A stretch of 11,597 nucleotides of DNA, from assembly GCA_947450405.1 (NCBI GenBank), contig CANFVI010000039.1, forward strand, positions 1 to 11,597. The letters are read 5' to 3'. The translations under genes were made by a program, and so were the position numbers. The stretch comes from Flavobacteriales bacterium (GTDB lineage Bacteria > Bacteroidota > Bacteroidia > NS11-12g > UBA955). Of the stretch, positions 1 through 7,465 are shown one piece after another. The notes beneath the pieces were generated by a model that saw only the letters and a list, made by a program, of their open reading frames with translations, was not told where the DNA came from and searched no databases. How positions within the stretch are numbered: the first letter of the stretch is position 1; each line of letters starts with the position of its first letter.

Positions 1-497
1 CATCTTCCAAAAAAACTATCTTTTTTATCGCTTCTTGTTTCATCTTCAAGGGCGTATTCTTTTCTCAATGGATGGTAATCCATATCGTCCATATTTAATA
101 TTCTTCTCAAATCAGGATGTCCCTCAAATTGAATTCCGTAAAAATCAAATGTTTCTCTTTCCATCCAATTCGCTGCTGAGAACAAATTCACCATAGTTGG
201 AATAACCAAATCAGCAGTAGCCAAATTTACTTTTAAACGCAAACGGATGTTCTTATATAAATTATGTAAATGGTAAACTACTTGAAATTCTTGATTTTCA
301 ACAAGAGGATAATGTGCACCACATATATCTGTTAGAAAACCAAAACCCAAATCATTTTTTAAATGTCCCACCAAATCAATAATGGTATCTCTAGAGCAAA
401 CAATGTTTGTCATTCCATAACTGTCGGTAGTAATTACACAATTAGGAAATTTAGCATCAATGCTACCGGTAATATCTTGAATTGCAGAATTTTCCAT
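1..497 (-). CDS. nuoC: NADH-quinone oxidoreductase subunit C, 3' end cut by the window edge
   Basis: This is the 30-kDa subunit of the peripheral arm of respiratory complex I, which carries electrons from NADH to quinone. Translating the minus strand from the ATG at 497-495 gives 165 residues with no stop before the left edge, so the gene is partial. The 30-kDa subunit signature is clear around residues 111-135 (WMERETFDFYGI, then FEGHPDLRRIL), followed by YHPLRKEY at 141-148. The start overlaps the nuoB stop by one base (TAATG), which indicates translational coupling. The visible part ends about where a stand-alone NuoC would end, so a fused NuoCD form cannot be excluded from this window. 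The family assignment is secure. Confidence 0.95.
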   Translation of the reverse strand, partial: MENSAIQDITGSIDAKFPNCVITTDSYGMTNIVCSRDTIIDLVGHLKNDLGFGFLTDICGAHYPLVENQEFQVVYHLHNLYKNIRLRLKVNLATADLVIPTMVNLFSAANWMERETFDFYGIQFEGHPDLRRILNMDDMDYHPLRKEYALEDETRSDKKDSFFGR

Positions 498-1042
498 TAT
501 TTGGCAGTTTCAATGTTATAACTTTCCAACATTTTTTGATATTCGTCGCTATTTCTTCTACGCAAACTCTCGTTTTTAGCCAATTCTTGAATTTTCATTA
601 AACCTTCAATAATTTGCTCTGGACGAGGCGGGCAACCAGGAACGTAAACATCCACTGGTATAACCTTGTCAATGCCTTGTAATACACTGTAAGTATCAAA
701 AATACCTCCAGTACAAGCACATGCACCTACAGAAAGCACCCATTTAGGTTCTGCCATTTGGTCATACACTTGCTTTAATACAGGAGCTAACTTCTTTGAA
801 ATTGTACCCATTACCATCAACAAATCGCACTGACGGGGTGTAAAGCTCAAACGCTCTGAACCAAAACGAGCCAAATCATAATTTGCTCCCATTGTAGCCA
901 TAAATTCAATACCGCAACAAGAAGTTGCAAAAGGCAATGGCCATAGCGAATTTGCTCTCGCTAATCCAATTGCTTTATCCAATGAAGTTGCAAAGAATCC
1001 TTGTCCTTCGTGGCCTTCTGGTTGTTCAACAATGTTTACCAT
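497..1042 (-). CDS. nuoB: NADH-quinone oxidoreductase subunit B (N2 cluster subunit)
   Basis: NuoB carries the terminal iron-sulfur cluster N2 of complex I, the last electron carrier before quinone. The 181-residue protein holds all four expected cluster ligands: the tandem pair Cys42-Cys43 (in SCCGIEFMA), Cys108 (GACACTGG) and Cys137 (VPGCPPRPE). Their spacing of 66 and 29 residues agrees with what I recall for E. coli NuoB. The N-terminus is short and lacks extra domains. The gene lies 6 bases after nuoA, with a weak AGAAG purine stretch just before its ATG, and its stop shares one base with the nuoC start. It is clearly part of a nuoABC operon read leftward. Confidence 0.97.
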   Translation of the reverse strand: MVNIVEQPEGHEGQGFFATSLDKAIGLARANSLWPLPFATSCCGIEFMATMGANYDLARFGSERLSFTPRQCDLLMVMGTISKKLAPVLKQVYDQMAEPKWVLSVGACACTGGIFDTYSVLQGIDKVIPVDVYVPGCPPRPEQIIEGLMKIQELAKNESLRRRNSDEYQKMLESYNIETAK

Positions 1043-1048
1043 CTTCTA

Positions 1049-1414
1049 TTATTTTTCCCACTCAAGGGCACCTTTTTTCCAAACATAAATAAATCCAATT
1101 AAGAAAAATCCAATAAATGTAAGCACTGATACAAAGCCAGCCCAACCCATTTCTTGGAAATTTACAGCATATGGATAAAAGAATATCACCTCAACATCAA
1201 ACAATACAAACAAAATCGCCGATAAAAAGTATTTTACAGAAACGGGAAATCTCGCATTTCCTTGACTTTCAATACCACATTCAAAATTTTCTTCGCGTTG
1301 TTTTGTTTTTCTGTTAGGACCTAACAAATGCGACAAACTAAGCGTTAACACAACAAACCCAACAGCAACCCCTATTTGGATCAATATTGGAATATAACTT
1401 TCAGGAGAGTTCAT
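1049..1414 (-). CDS. nuoA: NADH-quinone oxidoreductase subunit A
   Basis: NuoA is a small membrane subunit of complex I at the junction of the membrane and peripheral arms. From the ATG at 1414 the protein has 121 residues and three hydrophobic segments (about 8-30, 62-84 and 95-112). The conserved loop motif ENFECGIE is at 42-49 and the acidic FDVEVIF motif at 72-78. An in-frame TTG at 1426 would add four residues, but it lies inside the predicted -7 promoter box (1424-1431), so I prefer the ATG at 1414. It is the first gene of the leftward nuo operon. The gap to nuoB is 6 bases. Confidence 0.95.
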   Translation of the reverse strand: MNSPESYIPILIQIGVAVGFVVLTLSLSHLLGPNRKTKQREENFECGIESQGNARFPVSVKYFLSAILFVLFDVEVIFFYPYAVNFQEMGWAGFVSVLTFIGFFLIGFIYVWKKGALEWEK

Positions 1415-1423
1415 ACTTTGCGA

Positions 1424-1452
1424 CAAAAATAATACAACGTAAGTGTTCTAAA
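1424..1452 (-). promoter_or_regulatory. Predicted promoter of the nuo operon
   Basis: On the minus strand TATTTTTG at 1431-1424 matches the Bacteroidetes -7 consensus TAnnTTTG. A TTTA at 1452-1449, 17 bases upstream, may serve as the -33 element (consensus TTTG). Transcription would start near 1418-1420, leaving only a few bases before the nuoA ATG at 1414. The assignment rests on pattern match and position alone. Confidence 0.55.
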
Positions 1453-1482
1453 CATGAAAAATTAAAAAAACTCAAAAAAAAC

Positions 1483-1510
1483 TTTTAAACATTGAAAAAT
1501 AATATATTTG
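1483..1510 (+). promoter_or_regulatory. Predicted promoter of the CxxCH secreted-protein gene
   Basis: TATATTTG at 1503-1510 fits the TAnnTTTG -7 box exactly. The only upstream candidate is a TTTT at 1483-1486, so the -33 element is weak. The predicted start near 1514-1516 leaves a leader of about 8-10 bases before the ATG at 1524. It sits back-to-back with the nuo promoter in the 109-base A/T-tract-rich gap at 1415-1523. Confidence 0.5.
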
Positions 1511-1523
1511 TGGCATAAAAAAT

Positions 1524-2309
1524 ATGAAAAAATTCATTTTATCATCAATTACTTTGGCGAGTATCTTGGTAGTTGGTTTAACGTTATCTAGTAATGCTTC
1601 TGGACCTGGTGGAAACAGAACTGGTTCGCCGGGAAGCTCTGGAAATTGTAGTAGTTGCCATAGCGGTGGAAATTATGCAGGAACTTTAAAAGTTGGTATT
1701 ACCGCTACTGGCGATACCACATTTTTATCTACCTATACTCCTGGACAAGTATATGACATGCATGTAATTGCAGGTGGAACTTCAACAAGAAAAGGGTTTC
1801 AAGCGACCATTTTAACATCAAGTAATGCGAGTGCCGGTACTTGTGGTGCTGCTCCATCTGGCACCAGCGTGTATACATCTGGTGGTAAATCTATCTGGGG
1901 ACACAATACTCCAAGCGCTACAGGTGTATGGAAAGGTACTTGGACAGCTCCAGCGGCCGGAACAGGAACTGTTACAATGTATGGAGCCGCAGTAGTTTCA
2001 AATTCAAACGGATCAGATTCAAAAGACCAAGTAGTAACCGCAAATGCAATGATTGGTGAAAAAGCTGCCGCAAGTATTAATAGCATTGATGCTACTTTAT
2101 TGAAAGTTTGTGGCAACCCTGCAAATACTGTTGTTCGTTTAAATTCGGTTGCAAAAAACATCATTATTTGGAACAACCAAGGCCAAGTAGCTGCTTCTGC
2201 AACTAACACTTCAGAATTGAATGTTTCGCATTTATCTGCCGGAACTTATTACCTTCAAACTGTTTCAGAAAACAATATTCACAACACAACCGCAATTGTG
2301 ATTCAATAA
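1524..2309 (+). CDS. Secreted CxxCH (haem-c-like) protein with probable T9SS C-terminal sorting domain
   Basis: The 261-residue protein begins with a signal peptide (MKKF start, hydrophobic core about 5-22, likely cleavage after SSNA at residue 25). A Gly/Ser-rich linker leads to CSSCH at 42-46, the c-type haem attachment motif. Residues about 50-175 resemble the Reeler-like domain called choice-of-anchor V in Bacteroidetes proteins, with YTPGQVYDM, GFQATIL, a WTAPAAGTGTVTMYG stretch and a late NGSDSKD. Residues about 185-261 look like a T9SS type A sorting domain (NPANT, IIIWNNQGQ, LNVSHLSAGTYYLQT). I infer export across the inner membrane followed by T9SS secretion or surface attachment. 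Extra cysteines are Cys107 and Cys196. The gene is visibly richer in G and C than its neighbours. Its biological role is unknown, and haem binding is inferred from the motif alone. Confidence 0.75.
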   Translation: MKKFILSSITLASILVVGLTLSSNASGPGGNRTGSPGSSGNCSSCHSGGNYAGTLKVGITATGDTTFLSTYTPGQVYDMHVIAGGTSTRKGFQATILTSSNASAGTCGAAPSGTSVYTSGGKSIWGHNTPSATGVWKGTWTAPAAGTGTVTMYGAAVVSNSNGSDSKDQVVTANAMIGEKAAASINSIDATLLKVCGNPANTVVRLNSVAKNIIIWNNQGQVAASATNTSELNVSHLSAGTYYLQTVSENNIHNTTAIVIQ

Positions 2310-2336
2310 ACCAATTTTTATAATTTAAAAATTCTT

Positions 2337-2369
2337 GAGGGACTTACTTTTGTGAGTCCCTCTTTTTTT
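2337..2369 (+). terminator. Rho-independent terminator of the CxxCH gene, embedded in the 3' end of mltG
   Basis: The arm GAGGGACTTAC at 2337-2347 pairs with GTGAGTCCCTC at 2352-2362 (11 bp with one G-T wobble, loop TTTT), followed by seven T at 2363-2369. It lies 27 bases after the plus-strand stop codon. On the minus strand the hairpin is followed by no clear U-run, so it works best for the plus-strand gene. Confidence 0.85.
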
Positions 2370-3363
2370 CTTCGCGGTTTAATGCGCTAATAAAAAGCCT
2401 TGCATTTTTCTTATGCTTATCGTAATTTTTTTCGAATATATGATATCCCGAAAAATCACTTTTTGCACAGAAATACAAATATTCATGATTTTTATAATTC
2501 AGCACCGCATCTATAGCAGCAATTGAAGGAATACAAATTGGCCCAGGAGGCAAACCTTTATGTAAATAGGTATTATATGGTGATTCAATGTTTACATTCA
2601 CAACGCGTTCGTCCTTCCCTTTTGCAAAATTCACCGTTGGATCTGCTTGCAACTTCATTCCTATTCTATATCTATTGATATATACCCCAGCAATATTGTT
2701 GTATTCTTTTTCTTTGTTACTCTCTTTGTTTGCAATTGAAGCAATTGTAACAACCTGATTTTTAGATAAGTTTTGCAGTTTTGCCTTAACCAAACGGTCA
2801 CTAGTCCAAAACTTGTCTGACTCTTGACGCATTCTCTCCAAAAAACCCTCCAAATCAACACTCATAGAAATATTGTACGTATTGGGAACAATTAACATAG
2901 GCCAAGTTGTGTCATTCACATGAAATTGACTCAATAATGCTGCATCTTGTAATCCCATATTCAATTCCATTGGAGAAATATCTAATTTGCTTGTAACGAT
3001 ATCAACAAATGATTCTCGAGAAATACCCGAAGTAATAACCACATTTACAGCTTGCTTGCGATTCATTCTTAAATGCCTTAATAACTTCCAAGCTGATGTA
3101 TTTGGATCAACGATAAAGAAACAAGGTTTTACTTTCGCATAACCTAAAAATTTTGCCCAATTGGAAAACCCAAATGGCAATGTAAGTCCTAACTGATTGT
3201 CTATTTGCAAATCCAAACTATCTCGATTCCAGTTTTTATGTACTTTAAATGTCTGCATAGTAGAATTTGAAGTAGAAGAAAATAAAATAAAAATTGGAAT
3301 TAAAAACAACAATCCTATTGCTGAAAAAGCATATACACGGAATTTGGATTTCTTTTTTGCCAT
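2344..3363 (-). CDS. mltG: Endolytic murein transglycosylase, MltG/YceG family
   Basis: MltG cuts nascent peptidoglycan glycan strands inside the chain and is thought to set their length. The 339-residue protein has a basic N-terminus (MAKKKSKFR) and one membrane segment at about 10-29, leaving the enzyme domain in the periplasm. The catalytic motif reads IASIANKES at 207-215. Glu214 aligns with the catalytic Glu218 of E. coli MltG, while the preceding Glu often found there is Asn212. It is followed by IAGVYINRYRIGMKLQADPTV at about 224-244, interrupted by no gap, and by SPYNTY and GLPPGPI, all family hallmarks. The C-terminus (RDSQK, then stop) is encoded within the terminator hairpin of the convergent gene. 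It stands alone, divergent from dapB. Confidence 0.93.
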   Translation of the reverse strand: MAKKKSKFRVYAFSAIGLLFLIPIFILFSSTSNSTMQTFKVHKNWNRDSLDLQIDNQLGLTLPFGFSNWAKFLGYAKVKPCFFIVDPNTSAWKLLRHLRMNRKQAVNVVITSGISRESFVDIVTSKLDISPMELNMGLQDAALLSQFHVNDTTWPMLIVPNTYNISMSVDLEGFLERMRQESDKFWTSDRLVKAKLQNLSKNQVVTIASIANKESNKEKEYNNIAGVYINRYRIGMKLQADPTVNFAKGKDERVVNVNIESPYNTYLHKGLPPGPICIPSIAAIDAVLNYKNHEYLYFCAKSDFSGYHIFEKNYDKHKKNARLFISALNREEKKRDSQK

Positions 3364-3376
3364 GAAAATTATAACG

Positions 3377-3384
3377 CAAAAATG
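3377..3384 (-). promoter_or_regulatory. Possible -7 box of mltG
   Basis: CATTTTTG on the minus strand at 3384-3377 differs from TAnnTTTG at the first base only. It lies 13 bases before the mltG ATG. I see no convincing -33 partner. It shares the 85-base divergent gap with the dapB promoter. Confidence 0.35.
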
Positions 3385-3411
3385 AGAAAAATCTGTGAAA
3401 ACCCTTTAACA

Positions 3412-3443
3412 TTTAGGTAAATAGTGAAGATTATGTAACTTTG
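3412..3443 (+). promoter_or_regulatory. Predicted promoter of dapB-lepB
   Basis: TAACTTTG at 3436-3443 is an exact TAnnTTTG box. TTTA at 3412-3415, exactly 20 bases upstream, fits three of four bases of the -33 TTTG element. The box ends only five bases before the GTG start of dapB, so the transcript would begin at or next to the start codon. Confidence 0.6.
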
Positions 3444-3448
3444 TAAAA

Positions 3449-4162
3449 GTGAAAATTGCATTAATTGGATATGGAAAGATGGGTAAAACCATTGAAAGAC
3501 TTGCAATTGCAAGAGGTCACGAAATCACGGAAAAATTTTCTCAAGCTCATCCTTTTCTAGAGGCAACTTCTGTAAATGCTGAAATTGCTATAGAATTTAC
3601 AGAACCTAATTTGGTAAAAAGCCATATTGAACATTGCTGTAAATTGAATTTGCCTGTTGTAGTAGGAACGACAGCATGGTATGCCAATTTTGAAGAAATA
3701 AAACAAACAGTTTTAAATCACAATGCATCTCTTTTTTATGCTACAAATTTTAGTTTGGGTGTAAATCTTTACTTCGAAGCAAATAAATATTTGGCCAAAT
3801 TAATGGGCAATTATAGTCAATACTCCTGTAGTATTGAAGAAATTCACCACACTGAAAAAAAGGATGCTCCGAGCGGAACGGCAATAACAACGGCAGAAGG
3901 TATCATTGAAAATCATGGTGGATATAATTCTTGGGATTTATCGCCATTAAGCGATCAGAACATACAAATTAATGCTTTAAGATTACCAAACGTACCTGGA
4001 ACCCACCATGTTTTTTATGAAAGTGATATCGACAAAATCACATTGAGCCATGAAGCCAAAAGCCGAGATGGCTTTGCTTTGGGGTCAATTGTCGCAGCAG
4101 AATGGCTTTTATCGAAAAAAGGTGTGTTTACTATGAAAGACTTACTTAAATTTGACAACTAA
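3449..4162 (+). CDS. dapB: 4-hydroxy-tetrahydrodipicolinate reductase
   Basis: DapB reduces 4-hydroxy-tetrahydrodipicolinate with NAD(P)H in the cytoplasm, on the path to diaminopimelate and lysine. The 237-residue protein opens with the Rossmann nucleotide-binding loop GYGKMG at 7-12, then VVGTTAW at 71-77, TNFSLGVNL at 99-107 and the family signature EIHHTEKKDAPSGTA at 131-145, with the catalytic His pair and Lys. It is shorter than the E. coli enzyme but normal for Bacteroidetes. The start is GTG at 3449: the next in-frame Met is residue 11, inside the nucleotide loop, so a later start would break the fold. There is no Shine-Dalgarno sequence. lepB follows after 6 bases. Confidence 0.95.
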   Translation: MKIALIGYGKMGKTIERLAIARGHEITEKFSQAHPFLEATSVNAEIAIEFTEPNLVKSHIEHCCKLNLPVVVGTTAWYANFEEIKQTVLNHNASLFYATNFSLGVNLYFEANKYLAKLMGNYSQYSCSIEEIHHTEKKDAPSGTAITTAEGIIENHGGYNSWDLSPLSDQNIQINALRLPNVPGTHHVFYESDIDKITLSHEAKSRDGFALGSIVAAEWLLSKKGVFTMKDLLKFDN

Positions 4163-4168
4163 CACATA

Positions 4169-5713
4169 ATGGAAAGTTATAACATTGCATTGTTTTTAGG
4201 CTTATGGATAGCCGCATTTGTACTTACCCGATTGGGTTTGTCGAGAATGTTTAAAATGGCGGGGTACTCGCCTATTTTGGCTTGGGTGCCAATTTTGAAC
4301 TGGTGGTACTGGTTGAAATTAGTGGGCCGACCAAAATGGTATATGATTGGAATGATTATTCCTGGAGTAAACATCCTTTTCAGTTTTAACATCAAATTGG
4401 ATATTCTTAGAAGCTTTGGTAAGTTCAAGTTTTGGGAACAATTCTTAGGTATCGTTTTAACCTTCGCATATTTTCCATATTTGTATTTCGATAAGAAGTT
4501 AAAATTCTTAGGACAAGGAGCAGATAAAGATTGGAAAATCAAACATATTCCGGTTGGTACTGGTTCTCGTGAATGGGCTGATGCCTTATTATTTGCAGCC
4601 TATGTTGCCGGTGGAATGAGAGCTTTGTATTTTGATTTATATCAAATCCCTACTCCTTCTATGGAGTCTAATTTAATGGTTGGTGACTATTTGGTAGTAA
4701 GCAGAGCAAAAGTAGGAATGAGAATTCCTTTGACGCCTATCACTGTTCCAGTTGTTGCTCCAAAGGAAATATTTGGTTTCAAAGCATATTCTGAATTGTT
4801 GGAATTGCCATACATGAGACTTCCAGGTTGGTACACAATTAAAAACAACGATGTGATTGTATTTAACTGGCCTGCCGATGAAGGTTTCCCTACTGATAAG
4901 AAAGATAACTTTGTAAAGCGTTGTGTGGGAATTCCTGGTGATTCTTTTCAAATCATTAAAGGTGATATTTATATCAACCATAAAAAATTAGCGCGTGTTG
5001 GAAAGCAACAAAAACGTTACTTGTTACTATTAAAAGAAGGTATTACCCAAGAATTCTTGTTAGAAAATGAATTGGGAGATTTTAATATCCCTATGCAAAT
5101 TGCTCCAGATATTTTAAAAATGACTGAAGATGCTGGCGGAAGATTAATTCCTTACAACATTTACACTTGGCCTGAAAATGCTGAGAAAATCAAAAAGCAT
5201 CCTTTGGTAAGTATGATATTAGACGATTCTCACGACGAAGGAATGAACAGAATGTTGTTCCCAGATACAACTAACACTGTATTCTTGAAGCATGGATGGG
5301 ATTTGAATAATTATGGTCCTTTCTATTTGCCTAAACGTGGTGAAAAGATAAAGTTAACAAAAGCCAATTGGGATTTTCTAAAAACTGCAATCAATCATTA
5401 CGAAAAAGCAGAAATAGTTGAATCTGGAGGGAAATTCTATTCAGGTGCGGGAAACCGTGTAGAGATAAAAGAATATACCTTTAAATTGGGTTACTATTGG
5501 ATGATGGGTGACAATAGATACAATTCATCTGATTCAAGATACTGGGGTTATGTTCCTGAAGACCACATTATTGGCAAACCAGTGTTTACCTTTTTCGGAT
5601 TGAAAAAAGTAATTGGAATTACTGATATGGGAGAACCAAAAATCCATGATCAATCAATGGAATACGATACGAAAGGAATTCGTTGGAATAAAATATTTAG
5701 GTTGATTAAATAA
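4169..5713 (+). CDS. lepB: Signal peptidase I, long Bacteroidetes form
   Basis: LepB removes signal peptides from exported proteins at the outer face of the inner membrane. At 514 residues it is much longer than typical bacterial enzymes. Residues 1-130 form a membrane extension with about four hydrophobic stretches (6-20, 35-50, 58-75, 88-106). A further segment at about 137-155 precedes the catalytic domain. The nucleophile is Ser164 (TPSMES) and the general base Lys250 (FVKRCVGIPGDSF), a Ser-Lys dyad. The conserved C-terminal box MGDNRYNSSDSRYWG is at 446-460. Roughly 180 residues lie between the Lys box and that box, an insertion without recognisable motifs. It is co-transcribed with dapB, a pairing common in Bacteroidetes. 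Two other exported proteins in this window (1524 and the barrel gene) are plausible substrates. Confidence 0.94.
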   Translation: MESYNIALFLGLWIAAFVLTRLGLSRMFKMAGYSPILAWVPILNWWYWLKLVGRPKWYMIGMIIPGVNILFSFNIKLDILRSFGKFKFWEQFLGIVLTFAYFPYLYFDKKLKFLGQGADKDWKIKHIPVGTGSREWADALLFAAYVAGGMRALYFDLYQIPTPSMESNLMVGDYLVVSRAKVGMRIPLTPITVPVVAPKEIFGFKAYSELLELPYMRLPGWYTIKNNDVIVFNWPADEGFPTDKKDNFVKRCVGIPGDSFQIIKGDIYINHKKLARVGKQQKRYLLLLKEGITQEFLLENELGDFNIPMQIAPDILKMTEDAGGRLIPYNIYTWPENAEKIKKHPLVSMILDDSHDEGMNRMLFPDTTNTVFLKHGWDLNNYGPFYLPKRGEKIKLTKANWDFLKTAINHYEKAEIVESGGKFYSGAGNRVEIKEYTFKLGYYWMMGDNRYNSSDSRYWGYVPEDHIIGKPVFTFFGLKKVIGITDMGEPKIHDQSMEYDTKGIRWNKIFRLIK

Positions 5714-5732
5714 TATATTCTATTCTCATTTT

Positions 5733-5769
5733 ACAAAAAAGGCATTTGATTTTCAGATGCCTTTTTTGT
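5733..5769. terminator. Bidirectional terminator between lepB and the RemB-like gene
   Basis: ACAAAAAAGGCAT at 5733-5745 and ATGCCTTTTTTGT at 5757-5769 form a perfect 13-bp inverted repeat. The inner bases can extend the stem (TGA/TCA across one G-T wobble) to a TTT loop. The A-run on one side and T-run on the other give a U-tract in both reading directions. It fills the gap between the convergent stop codons at 5713 and 5770, so it probably ends both operons. Confidence 0.88.
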
Positions 5770-7461
5770 TTAGAAAATAGTTTGACTTCTCGTATCGGTA
5801 AAATTGTATTTAATAGAAAAATACAAATAATTATTTGATTGATTGATATTGCTTTGACTTCTGAATTGCTGAGTTAATTGAAGAAGCAAATTAGGCATGG
5901 CATAATAGGTTATCTCATTGAAAACATTTAAAATTGTTCCTTTTTCACCTTGTGTTGTTGGCGCATAATCCCAACTAGAAGCTGTTTTCCAACTTTTTCG
6001 AATATCTCCCCCATAATTTTTACCGTCAGTGTCAAATCCTTTTATAGCAATAGACATTATATTTTTAAACGTAAATCTTTGGAAACTTTGAGGAATAACA
6101 AAACAACGGAAAAGAATTTCTCTAAAATTACTTTCTAATGGATGAGCCATAGATTGATTATACGAAGAAAAATAACTGTTGGTCCAATGAGAATAAGTAT
6201 AAGGCCTAACCTGATTATATTCTAAATTAAAATAACTTTGTTTAAATACTGCTATTTGTGGTTGAAAATAAACTCCAAATTGATATCCAAATTTATTTCT
6301 AGAAGACACTGTAGTGAATATTTTCTTAACTTCAAATTCATCAATTAAAATTTGTCCATATGCCACGAATTGTTTTTTAGAATATTTTGCATCTAAAGCG
6401 ATGAAAGCATTGTCACCTGAACCCAATTCGCGTTCAATAGATCGATAAAAAATAACAGGATTGAAATAGTTAGCATCCAAACTATTATCTTTCCTAGACT
6501 GAACAATCATTTCTGTAAATCCAATTTCAAATATATTTTTCTTGAATTGTAATGACCCTCTGTGAAGTGCCAAGTATTTTTTATTGAAAATATTATTAGA
6601 ATCGGTAGAATTACTAATTAACTCTTTAAATAAGTTTTGGTATTTAAATGGACCCAATTTGTAATTTACTTTCAAGAATAGAGATTGTGGGGCAAAATCA
6701 CTTAAAATTAAACTTCTAAAACCCGCACCAATAAATTGTTTATCATGTCCAAATGATGCAACTATTTGATAATTTAAACTATCAATTTTATTGGTATGAT
6801 CTATTTTTTCAAGTATTTTGGCTGAAATATATCCCGTGGCATTAAAATAATCCCAATAATTGAATGAATTTTTTTGAATATTCCCAATACCCGGAATAAC
6901 ATTGAATTTATTTTGATATAAATTAAAATTATTTTGAAACTGTGCTTGGTATTCAACCATTGTCGTTTGAAAAACCAATTTATTTCCAAATTGGCCAAGT
7001 ACCTGAACACCTCTACCATTATAAAGAATTGAATTATCTGATTTAATATCTTTCCCTGTAGACAAATCTAAAACAGGGTTCATAACAAAGTAGTCTTTTT
7101 TATCATTGCTTTCCCATGAATAAAATCGATTGGGATTTAGATAAAATCCATTCTCGCTTTGCTTTTTGATAAAATTCAATTGTGTAAATTTTATCCGTTT
7201 GTTGTTAAAGTATTCTGGATTATTCCATTGAAAATAGTCAAATTGTTTATTTGAGAATAAAATACCTTCTGAAGAAGAAAGTTGACCTATCAATTCTGCA
7301 CTTTGCGGATAGAATTTATTTGTACTAATTAAATTCAAATTGGTTGATAAAAGCATATCTTCTTCTACCGAGTTTGAAGATATGTTTCTAAATTGAGCAA
7401 ACGACTCAGTTTGAAAAACTAAAATTAAAAATGTTGTACAAAAAGTCTTTACATTCAACAT
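5770..7461 (-). CDS. Outer-membrane beta-barrel protein, RemB-like (gliding motility / Wzi-related)
   Basis: From the ATG at 7461 the protein has 563 residues: a signal peptide (MLNVKTFCTTFLILVFQ, cleavage likely after ESFA), then a long region rich in aromatic and polar alternation typical of beta-barrels, ending in an aromatic strand (YLYFSIKYNF). Motifs I associate with RemB-like proteins include NPVLDLSTGKD, NGRGVQVLGQFGNKL, DYFNATGYISAKI and GFRSLILSDFAP. RemB is a gliding-motility-associated surface protein in Flavobacterium, and the fold resembles the Wzi capsule-anchoring barrel. An upstream in-frame ATG at 7485 would overlap the asparaginase gene by 20 bases and put eight residues before the signal peptide, so I prefer 7461, four bases after that gene's stop. 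It is the last gene of the pyrR-pyrB operon. Family assignment is by memory of motifs; function in motility is uncertain. Confidence 0.6.
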   Translation of the reverse strand: MLNVKTFCTTFLILVFQTESFAQFRNISSNSVEEDMLLSTNLNLISTNKFYPQSAELIGQLSSSEGILFSNKQFDYFQWNNPEYFNNKRIKFTQLNFIKKQSENGFYLNPNRFYSWESNDKKDYFVMNPVLDLSTGKDIKSDNSILYNGRGVQVLGQFGNKLVFQTTMVEYQAQFQNNFNLYQNKFNVIPGIGNIQKNSFNYWDYFNATGYISAKILEKIDHTNKIDSLNYQIVASFGHDKQFIGAGFRSLILSDFAPQSLFLKVNYKLGPFKYQNLFKELISNSTDSNNIFNKKYLALHRGSLQFKKNIFEIGFTEMIVQSRKDNSLDANYFNPVIFYRSIERELGSGDNAFIALDAKYSKKQFVAYGQILIDEFEVKKIFTTVSSRNKFGYQFGVYFQPQIAVFKQSYFNLEYNQVRPYTYSHWTNSYFSSYNQSMAHPLESNFREILFRCFVIPQSFQRFTFKNIMSIAIKGFDTDGKNYGGDIRKSWKTASSWDYAPTTQGEKGTILNVFNEITYYAMPNLLLQLTQQFRSQSNINQSNNYLYFSIKYNFTDTRSQTIF

Positions 7462-7465
7462 TTTA

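Noticed and set aside
1424..1426. TTG as the start of nuoA
   Set aside because: It falls inside the predicted -7 box and would not be transcribed; the ATG at 1414 gives a normal NuoA N-terminus.
1799..2209. 136-codon open frame on the minus strand inside the CxxCH gene
   Set aside because: Antisense to a gene with clear signal peptide, domain and T9SS tail; it lacks recognisable motifs and is explained by that gene's higher G+C content and codon pattern.
3197..3385. 62-codon plus-strand frame across the mltG start
   Set aside because: Runs antisense to the conserved N-terminus of mltG and has no promoter, motif or ribosome site.
4177..4981. Two minus-strand open frames (121 and 102 codons) inside lepB
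   Set aside because: Shadow frames opposite a well-conserved signal peptidase; low-complexity products without motifs.
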